NCBI RefSeq assembly: GCF_030272615.1
Contig: NC_081405.1
Location: 475,606,008-475,670,007, forward strand
DNA from: Cryptomeria japonica
Taxonomy: Eukaryota; Streptophyta; Pinopsida; Cupressales; Cupressaceae
DNA length: 64,000 nt
Direction of reading: 5' to 3'
A program made the translations under genes and the position numbers. Under the pieces are notes generated by a model. The model had not been told where the DNA came from and did not search any database. It saw nothing but the letters and a program-made list of their open reading frames with translations. Position 1 is the stretch's first letter; the number at the start of each line of letters is the position of its first letter. Below are positions 56,748 to 64,000 of this stretch, in pieces.

Positions 56748-57374
56748 TCACATGACTTGAGCGCCGTCAGAATTCTCTCCATCGCCACAGTTGACAAACT
56801 GGTAATCGACCATGAGGTGCCCTCGAGCATTTCCTTGACCATTAGTATCCAACTTCCGAAACACATTAATGTCCAAATCCAGACCACCATTACTACACTG
56901 ATCCACAATCCTCACGGTCGCCTGTGACCCCGTCTCGCGGTTCTTGACCCTCAAGCACTTTCCACACGAAGCCTGTCCTCTGGCTCCCACTGGCCCACAA
57001 AAGGCCGTCCACCCGTACTTCTTCCTCCACGATAGCGGCTTCCCTCCGTCCCAGGTAGAGCAATACGCACTCACAGCGTACAGGTTCCAGTTATTCCTCT
57101 CTGGGTAATATTCGTGATATGTCGATCGAACGTTGAAGGCTTGTTCCCCTCCTCCTTCATCGACGCCGCCGCCACCGTGGCAGTTGCTTTGGCAGCCTCG
57201 ATCTGGTAAACAGTGGTCATCGGTGGTTCCGCACCACCCCCATTTGCTACAGCATTCGCCATCGCTGCACACTGCTCCGCCCACTTGTGATCCACAGTTC
57301 TGAGCGGCGCAAAGAAGCGGCGCCGCCAGTGTCGCCGCCAGTAAAAATGCCAACGCCTTCGTTTCCATTCCCAT
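56748..57374 (-). CDS. PR-4: Pathogenesis-related protein 4, class I (hevein-Barwin, chitin-binding)
   Basis: 208 residues from ATG 57374. Residues 1-24 are a signal peptide (hydrophobic, ending CAA before QNCGSQ), so the product enters the secretory route. Residues 25-66 are a hevein chitin-binding domain with all eight Cys (27, 36, 41, 42, 48, 55, 61, 65) and the SKWGWCG sugar site. The third aromatic of that site, usually Tyr before Cys55, is His54 here. A Gly/Glu hinge (67-78) leads to the Barwin domain (79-197) with its six Cys (105, 126, 137, 140, 160, 196). [30 protein letters not shown] and [13 protein letters not shown] are diagnostic. His87 and His186 match positions linked to RNase activity in wheat PR-4 proteins. 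The family binds fungal chitin and is induced by wounding and pathogens. The frame has no intron and no defect. A second ATG two codons on would serve equally well. Confidence 0.95.
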   Translation of the reverse strand: MGMETKALAFLLAATLAAPLLCAAQNCGSQVGGAVCSDGECCSKWGWCGTTDDHCLPDRGCQSNCHGGGGVDEGGGEQAFNVRSTYHEYYPERNNWNLYAVSAYCSTWDGGKPLSWRKKYGWTAFCGPVGARGQASCGKCLRVKNRETGSQATVRIVDQCSNGGLDLDINVFRKLDTNGQGNARGHLMVDYQFVNCGDGENSDGAQVM

Positions 57375-57436
57375 CGATGGCTTTTACAGTTGTGATGATT
57401 AATGGTTGTAGATTGGAGATGAGGAGGAGGAGCAGG

Positions 57437-57448
57437 CCTATTTATAGG
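57437..57448 (-). promoter_or_regulatory. TATA box of PR-4
   Basis: The minus strand reads cctataaatagg, about 65 bp before the ATG, giving a 5' leader of roughly 30-40 nt. A GCC-box-like agccgctt (57488-57495, one base short of AGCCGCC) lies about 45 bp further upstream, which would fit ethylene/ERF control; that is inference. Confidence 0.7.
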
Positions 57449-57512
57449 CTCAGTCAGGTTAGGGGGCTTTATGAAGGATGATTTGTTAAGCGGCTCGTGT
57501 GGGCCAAGCCGG

Positions 57513-57850
57513 CGGACATGACTGATCCAGATTCATGACGATTTGTTACAAAAAAGGGTGCCAATTGCTGACACACCCACCATTTCTTTTTTTAAATGAA
57601 AAGATTTGAAGTCACTGAATGTGGCTTATGGCCCGTTTTATGCGGGTCTTCTTTGAAATCCAATGGATGGACTATCTCAGCTGCTTTAATGGCCTTTAAT
57701 GGAGTCATTAATTGGTCATCATGATAACGTAGAGAGCAGCACGCGTGTATAGAAGAATTCGTTCGACTAAAGAAATAGAACAATATTGCATGTCAAACTT
57801 CTCGTTCGTCACCATGCTTATCCAAATCCACATCAAGGTTGAGAAGAAAA
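57513..57850 (-). promoter_or_regulatory. PR-4 upstream region, duplicated at 62229-62560
   Basis: This 5' flank is about 90% similar by eye to 62229-62560 (gattcatgacgatttgttac, ggcttatggccc, gtcttctttgaaatccaatggatgg). Open frames conserved in both copies (for example KAAEIVHPLDFKED on the minus strand) follow from the DNA duplication and are not taken as genes. Confidence 0.6.
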
Positions 57851-57860
57851 TATTTTTTTT

Positions 57861-58135
57861 TTTTAATAGGACTGAATAGAAATGAAGTGTAAGGGTGAAA
57901 ATGTTTATTCATGAGAAAATATATTTTGGTAAAATTAAGAAAAAGGAAAGGTATTAGTAATCATTATAACTAATTTCATACATATATATTTTTTTTAATA
58001 GGACTGAATAGAAATGAAGTGTAAGGGTGAAAATGTTTATTCATTCACAACGTGTCGAGGAGAAAATATATTTTGGTAAAATTAAGAAAAGGGAAAGGTA
58101 TTAGTAGTCATTATAACTAATTTCATACATCTTAA
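57861..58135. repeat. 132-bp tandem duplication
   Basis: aataggactgaatagaaatgaagtgtaagggtgaaaatg starts at about 57865 and again at 57997. Both copies continue through ttggtaaaattaagaaaa and ggtattagta.tcattataac. The second copy has about 14 extra bp (cacaacgtgtcgag). A third, diverged copy lies at about 62585-62710 beside the duplicated PR-4 flank. Confidence 0.85.
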
Positions 58136-58799
58136 GTTCTTAAATGGTACATTAGATAGTACAATAATACATTACATAAGGTATCATATAGAATGTCCAA
58201 GGTATCCCAAATTTTACCATATTGGCTTGGGCCCTATGAATCATTTCACTTTTTATTTTTATAACTTTGATGAACTCATACATCCATGGTTCAAAGGTGC
58301 CTCAGATAGGCAATCCTTCTACTCTACTTAGAAGGGTGATTGCATCACTAATTTCATTCTTAAAACCACTTCTGTATAAAGTATTTGGTAACTTGGAAAT
58401 AGATTTTTTCTTCTTATCCTCGACAAGCCAACCTACATGAATAGATCTCTTATAAGATCATTTCCTTTCTCTCTTTTATTTATCTTCTTTAATATCTTTG
58501 TCATTGTTTACTTTTTATTGTACATTCACCTAGTTTTACTTTATCTAGAGCACATATATGTCACTTTGAGCTCTTTGTACGAAACCCCATACTTTGTCCG
58601 TATGGGATGCTAGCATGTCGCATTGTCATGAAAGTCTACATGTTCGTCCTTAGGCAAAGAGTTGGCAGAGGGTGTTAGGAAGCCTCTGCGATCTATATTG
58701 TGCTATCTATGGGGTACTTGATAGCCTTTGGCTTTGTACTCATCTTGAGTGGAGAGGTCGATTAGTGAGTCCCTAAGAGGTTGATATTCGCTTGTCAAC
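58136..58799. other. No gene recognised
   Basis: Mixed AT-rich sequence. From about 58560 it becomes GC-richer, with decayed coding-like composition that may be the upstream part of the LINE relic. Confidence 0.4.
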
Positions 58800-61460
58800 G
58801 TGGTTCACTATTTCCCCCTCTACAATGACATTCTACTCTCTATTCTTGAGGATGTTGTTGGTTTTATCCAAATGAAAATAGATCAAGAATATGGCAAGCT
58901 TCTCAACCACGTGCTTTCAATAGATGAAATTGATGAAGCCCTTTAGTGTATGGACTTTGAAAAAAGGCCTAAGAATTGATGGGCTTTTGATGGAATTTTA
59001 CAAAGCTCTTTGGCCCCACATTCAAGAGGATTTTTATAAAGTTTTTCTTGAATAAATTGTTATTGAAGATCGTAAGAAAATATAATTAAGAAAGGGTTGA
59101 TCAAGCTTATTTACAAAGGTAAAGATGAGGATACCATTAATGGACGATGACCTATAACCCTCCTCAACACTTCAACATATAAAATCATTGCTAAACTATT
59201 GGCATGAAGAATTAAGTACATCCAGATCAAGCTATTGTTTGTCTAGAGCAGATAATTCTTAGGAGGAAGAATTATCTTAAACAACTTGGTTCTTACATGG
59301 GAAGCAATTTAATGGGTTCAACAATCTACTTAGGATGCTCTTATTATAAATCTTAACTTTGATAAATCCTACGAGTGCTTTTGTTGGCCCTTCAATCTTA
59401 AAATGTTAAAATTGCTTGGATTTAGCCCAAAAAATTGTGAACAAATTAACATGTTGTTTATGGATATGAATGGTAGAGCGATAGCTAATGGTGTTCACTC
59501 TCTTGGATTCCCCTTACAAAAATCCATTCACCAAGGTTGTGTCCTTGTTGTCGATGCTCTTAGATATCATTTTCAACATGCACTCGCCAATGGCCTAATT
59601 TAAGGTATCGAACTTCTGGAAAGTGAGTACTTAACTCTCATTTTGTAGATGAAAACATGTTTTACATTAAAAACTCATTAGAGGAAGTGACTTATACTCT
59701 TTCCATATTGAAACTTTTGTGTACTATGTTAGGCTCTATGTTGGCCATGCATAAAATTGAATTCATAATGACACATCTGAAAACATGGTTTCCATTAAAA
59801 ACTTATTAGAGAAAGTGACTTATACTCTTTCCATATTGAAACTTTTTTGTACCATGTTAGGCTCTATGTTGGCCATGCATAAAATTGAATTCATAATGAC
59901 ACATCCCAACCCTTGGCCACCTTGGATCCCTAATGAACTATGAGAGGTGAAGCATGGCATTATCACAAGGTTCCTTGGGACCCCCTTTAGCATTTGAGTC
60001 TCACTCAAAGAAATGTGGAAATGATTATTGTCTAAAATTAAAAAAATAAACTCCCTTAATTGGACAATATATTTCTATCTAGGACTAGAAGAATTCAAGT
60101 TTCTAACAAAATTCTCCTAGCTAGCCATGCTTAGATCTCCTATTTTTGGCTTCCCTCTAAGAATTGTTATAAGTAGCTGACTTGATTAATCGAGAACTTC
60201 CTTTGGGCTAAGTGAGGAAATAAAAAAGGCTTACCTTCCACTTCGTGAATTCACTACATTCAACTAAAAGACAGAGGAGGGTTGGGAATCATATGTATTT
60301 ATACTTACGGAATTTCTCTCGCAAATAAATGGATTGTAAGGGTCTTGGATGGTGATGCTCCTTGGAAAGACCTAGTTTGCCATCATATTCAATCTGTAAC
60401 TATTGGCCATTCCTAAGACTTGGTAAATTAGTAGGATAAGCTTCTTTTTGCCCCTTATATTTTAAAACTCATGGTTCTACCTCTTTCAATTCCATTTGGA
60501 GTGCTTGGAAAACTAATTAATTTTTTTTATCTTTGTATTATTAAACCTTGAGTCGTGGCTTAAGTTTTGCCTCCTCCATTTGGTGGAACTGCTTGATGAA
60601 CAGTAAGACAATGTTCCTCTTGCTAATATCAAAATCTTAAAGGTAAAAATCTATTTAGAAAAGACATTCATCTTTTTTGAGACTTTTGGGATACCATTAT
60701 ATTTAATTTGAAATCATGGCAACAACTCAAGTCTCAATTAAGGATTTCCAATTTAGAAAAGATTTTACTCCAAAAATTCCAATAATTAGTAGTTGTTAAA
60801 CATTATTGTCTAATGTCCACTACTTGCCATGATAAATTACTTAATTAGAAATGATCCAACAGTAAAAAATTTCAAGTATCCTCTCTCAAAACTATCTATA
60901 GACAACTTCTTCCTTTAATATCCGAGTCTCCTTCTCATTACCTTAAATGACACTACAAGTTTAGTCGATTTTAGATGGAACAAGTTAAACTCTCTTATTT
61001 AGAGGTCTAAATATGATGGTCAAGCCCAATTGATTTCTTAGAAGTTTTGCATGTGTAGGTCCCCATTGGTAATTGACTCTCCTTCATCTCTCCTCTCCTT
61101 CATGTTTCTTCTATACAAATAGGATTCTATCAAAAATACATTCTGGCTCTACTCCCATCCCCAACACCTTTGGAGCTCTCTCTTCTCCACTCTCCCCACT
61201 CTATTTCCTTAGATTCATTCATGGAGAATGACACTTCTTGGACTTTCCCCACGTCACAATTTCATTAACTAGGCCTTTAAACACATAATCCTTAAGCACA
61301 TCTAGAGATTTTGATGTTTGGTTGCCTTTTGTCACACTTTCTATTTCCTTCAAATTGAAGCCCTGATTCTCTTTGTGAATTTCTTCCCCCATATCCTCCT
61401 TTTGTAGTGTTCTGTCCAAACTAACCTTAGGCTTAAAAAACCTTGGTTGACCTACAAGCT
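58800..61460 (+). mobile_element. LINE relic 2 with recognisable reverse transcriptase
   Basis: Plus-strand frames show the L1-type RT series: LSIDEIDEAL; IDGLLMEFYKALWPHI (about 58978-59025); LIKLIYKGKDEDTINGR.PITLLN and YKIIAKLLA (about 59098-59210); FLGGRII.NNLVLTWEAI; ALIINLNFDKSYE; MLKLLGFSPKNCEQINMLF; and GFPLQKSIHQGCVL (59505-59545). The catalytic box is FVDE (about 59650) instead of F/YADD, so the second Asp is lost. Then come IEFIM, post-RT phrases, and FLWAK (about 60200) with GGLGIICIY. Many stops and shifts make it dead. It shares its C-terminal part with LINE relic 1. Confidence 0.8.
59648..59905. repeat. Tandem duplication (about 130 bp) within LINE relic 2
   Basis: The block from gaaaacatg.tt.cattaaaaact to gaattcataatgacacatc is present twice in direct succession, 59648-59776 and 59779-59905, with few differences. 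It lies right after the RT catalytic box. Confidence 0.85.
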
Positions 61461-61908
61461 TTGTGAGATTTTGCCAAGATAAAGGGCACAATGAAAAGTA
61501 TAAAAGAGAGACAAAATAATGACAAGAACAAACTGTATTCTCATCAATATGCAAATGATCAACTGGATTAACCAATATAATGAATATAGACCTTCTTATA
61601 TAGGCAAGGCCATATGGATGTACGAGCACACAATCGTGACATGTGGCTCAATGAGAAACAAGGGTAGGTAAGAAATACTAGGGATAGGTAGGAGAAATAA
61701 TATAATATTCCACAAGAGGTGGATGATGCACCGAATGTGGAGTGTAACAGCAAAATAAGACCACAAAAGGTGGAAATTCTCCTACAAGCTATATCCCTAT
61801 GTGCACACTTCCCTAAGTGTCTCAAATCCAAACTACAAAGAGATGCATAATCCTAAGTTAACTTAAGTAAAGTGTAATAATATCCATAATGAATATTATT
61901 TACACCAA
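61461..61908 (-). mobile_element. Solo LTR, 448 bp, copia-like
   Basis: CAAGCT occurs at 61455-61460 and 61909-61914, directly flanking the unit. On the minus strand it starts TTGGTGTAAATAATATTC, has a TATA box (gcctatataagaagg, 61594-61608) and ends AAAATCTCACAA. LINE relic 1 is uninterrupted at the matching place (ggttgacctacaagctcaact, about 55687-55707), which confirms the insertion. Confidence 0.85.
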
Positions 61909-62560
61909 CAAGCTCAACTTAGTACATTTGAGGCTAAAGCTAAAGTTAATGACTACAAAATTGGTCCAAGAGAGTCGGCATGTCAAGATAATGTTCTAAT
62001 GTTTGTTAACTATCACAATTTTTTGGGATGATGAATTTCCATGATGCTTTGAGGTTCATATCACAACTCTGGAGCTTTGCCCCATCTAATGTGGCTTTTT
62101 TCCTTGTTGACAACTTCATTGATTTGGGGGCTAACTTCTTGTTTTACTTGCTCAACATTAATGATTCAAAAACCCGGTCGATCCAACACACCAAACATTT
62201 CACTTTGTTTACGTAGATGCATCCTCCATGGACATCACATGAACTGATTCATGACGATTTGTTACAAAAAATGGTGCCAATTGCTGACACACCCACCATT
62301 TCTTTTTATTAAAATGAACAGATTTCGAGTCACTGAAGGTGGCTTATGGCCCCTTTTATGCAGGTCTTCTTTGAAATCCAATGGATGGACTATCTCAGCT
62401 GCTTTAACGGCCTTTAATGCAGTCATCATGACAACAAAGAGAGGAGGAGACCGCGTGTATTTAGAAGTCTTCGATCCATTAAAGAAATAGAACAATGTTT
62501 GTAGGTCAAACTTCTCGTTTCTCACCGTGCTTATCTTATCCAAATCCACATCATGGTTGA
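61909..62560 (-). pseudogene. Duplicate of the PR-4 locus flanks lacking the gene
   Basis: 61909-62160 matches 55700-55970. 62169-62221 matches 56627-56690 (PR-4 3' flank). 62229-62560 matches 57513-57830 (PR-4 5' flank). About 820 bp holding the whole PR-4 coding region, leader and TATA box are absent between the last two. The junction is near 62222-62228, with ggacat shared by the joined side. No remnant of coding sequence is left. Confidence 0.75.
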
Positions 62561-62844
62561 GATATATATTTTTAAAATTGAAGAGGACACTTTAATAGAA
62601 ATGAAGTGTAATGGTGGAAAATATATTTTGGTAAAATTAAGAATACATTTTAATAATTCTGAAAATACAGATCTAGGGAAGGGTATCAGTAGTCGTTATA
62701 GCAAGTTTCATGCATCTTAAGTTCTTAAAGGGCACATTTGATTTTTTTTATTTTCTTATTTTTTATTTGATTTTTTTGTACGACTTAAGAACTAATAGCT
62801 ATTATTTTGGCTTTTGGATAGTTACAACAAATACGAGGTGATCC

Positions 62845-63000
62845 ATTATGGCTCTTGTCTATGGAGCCATCAAATTGCACATTTGATCATATTTATTAAT
62901 TAACTGAAAAATAAAAAAGCTATTTTTTTTTAATTAATTAGTAGGGTCAAATGTGCAGTTTGATGGTTGCATAGACGTTGTCGTTGTTATGTGCACAAGG
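62845..63000. repeat. Imperfect inverted repeat with AT-rich loop
   Basis: ccatcaaattgcacatttga (about 62868-62887) is matched in reverse complement by tcaaatgtgcagtttgatgg (about 62947-62966), 19 of 20 pairs. Weaker pairing extends outward (gtctatggag with tgcatagacg). The 60-bp loop contains further ttaattaa pairs. It could be a small foldback element. Confidence 0.7.
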
Positions 63001-63267
63001 ATTAAAAAGTGGTCATTTTGAGGGTTAAAATTTGCACAGTTGATCCAATACTTGTGTAAAAATGGCCCACTAATAATGTGCTATAGGTACCAATAAAGTT
63101 GCACAATTCTTGTAATTAGTAACTTTTTTCTCAACTAGTAAATATGCATGTGGGCAACTATTGGCTGAGTAGATTTTATAGTGGGTTTTAATTAACATGT
63201 TCCAATGCACTGTTATTAGAATATGGGTAGTAATTGGGCCCCTTCCTCTAGTCCCCGTATGAATAAC

Positions 63268-63868
63268 TAATGTTCAAATGATATATTTATGTAGATAAAA
63301 TTTGGGAATAAGAATGTTATTTTAATGAAATATGATTTTATTTATTTTATGATTTAAATTTGATTCATGGCTTTTATATTTGTTGATTTGGGTTATATAT
63401 GTCAAAGTGGATTTAAATGTAGTCGTAGATCTAGTCTCTAAATTTATAAATTTTAACTTTAATTATGTCTTTAAGTCAATTTTCTTCCTACTCGTTGTTA
63501 CTTACTAGCATGAGCACAAAAATGGTGTTTATAACACACCATTACATCATTATCTAGTATCAACATTGTAGCCAATTCCCTTGTGAATTCCTAATGCATG
63601 CATATGATATATTTATGTATAAATTTGGAAATTAAAATGTATTTTAAATTGGATTCGATTTTATTTATTTTTAACATTTAAATTTGTCTTGCTGTCTTTA
63701 TTATTTTTATTCAGAATAGCTAAGTAACAATGGATTTGAATGTATACGCAATTCTAATTTCTAAATTTATAAATTCAAATATTCAATTATGACTTAAGCA
63801 ACTCCCTTCTTGCTATTTGTTACTAATATGAGTGAAAAATGGTGTTTGTAGCACACACTATTATCAAA
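63268..63868. repeat. Diverged direct duplication, about 270-bp blocks
   Basis: Blocks 63275-63540 and 63603-63868 share an ordered series: gatatatttatgta, aaatttgg.aat, gattttattta, ttaaatttg, ctaaatttataaatt, ttgttact, and aaaatggtgttt.ta.cacac. No frame is conserved. The last 130 bp of the window show nothing. Confidence 0.7.
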
Positions 63869-64000
63869 ATTATAGAAATATACTGGACATATTATATAGT
63901 TGCTTGATGTCTTCAATCCTTATTCATACCATTAAATTGGCTCAAGGGGAATAGCTAAGGAGGATAACTCTTTCATAGCTAACTCCTATAATATCTAAAG

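Noticed and set aside
57592-57783. Conserved small frame shared with 62262-62549
   Set aside because: It is shared because the DNA is duplicated; the frames start differently and show no domain.
61219-61629. 136-codon minus-strand frame
   Set aside because: It crosses the boundary of the 448-bp solo LTR, so it cannot be an ancestral gene.

Overview
The window looks like seed-plant nuclear DNA, most likely from a large, retrotransposon-choked genome such as a conifer. The evidence is its AT-rich composition, nested and diverged LTR retrotransposons, tRNA-primed elements of the Ty3/gypsy Tat type, LINE relics, and one intact plant defence gene. The conifer assignment is inference and was not tested by search.

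Layout. (1) 1-22392: a patchwork of Tat-like gypsy fragments in both orientations. Four copies of a conserved polypurine-tract module adjoin LTR ends that read TGTAGAC. Near the 3' end, two copies carry an antisense gene of the plant-mobile-domain (PMD) type with its own TATA box, and one copy has lost the gene body. A 790-codon open frame for a disordered Pro/Ser/Gln-rich protein lies at 17010-19382. (2) 22393-48384: a minus-strand LTR element with a tRNA-iMet primer site, a coiled-coil/zinc-knuckle ORF1 and an unrecognised ORF2, and no visible pol. A solo LTR (24544-25817, perfect CCTAT target duplication) and a giant element (28039-45977) sit inside it. (3) The giant element has LTRs of about 5.8-6.0 kb around a 6.2-kb gag-pol. 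Each LTR carries a ~1,180-codon reading frame in its U3 and an array of co-varying palindromes. Its pol has an extra RNase H-like domain between protease and reverse transcriptase. (4) 48385-50605: remainder of the gypsy LTR split by the 22393-48384 insertion, then a 175-codon frame of unknown function. (5) 50606-64000: LINE relics, an intact PR-4 gene (hevein plus Barwin domains, minus strand, 56748-57374), and a duplicate of its flanks at about 62169-62560 from which the coding region and core promoter are missing.

How the parts relate. The only convincingly functional host gene is PR-4. The rest records serial insertion: gypsy LTR, then the iMet-primed element, then the giant element and a solo LTR. 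LTR divergence judged by eye (about 9% outer, about 6% inner) agrees with that order. The retroelement frames are mostly disrupted by point stops rather than frameshifts, so domain order and ORF extents can still be read. All domain calls come from motif reading; no database search was run.
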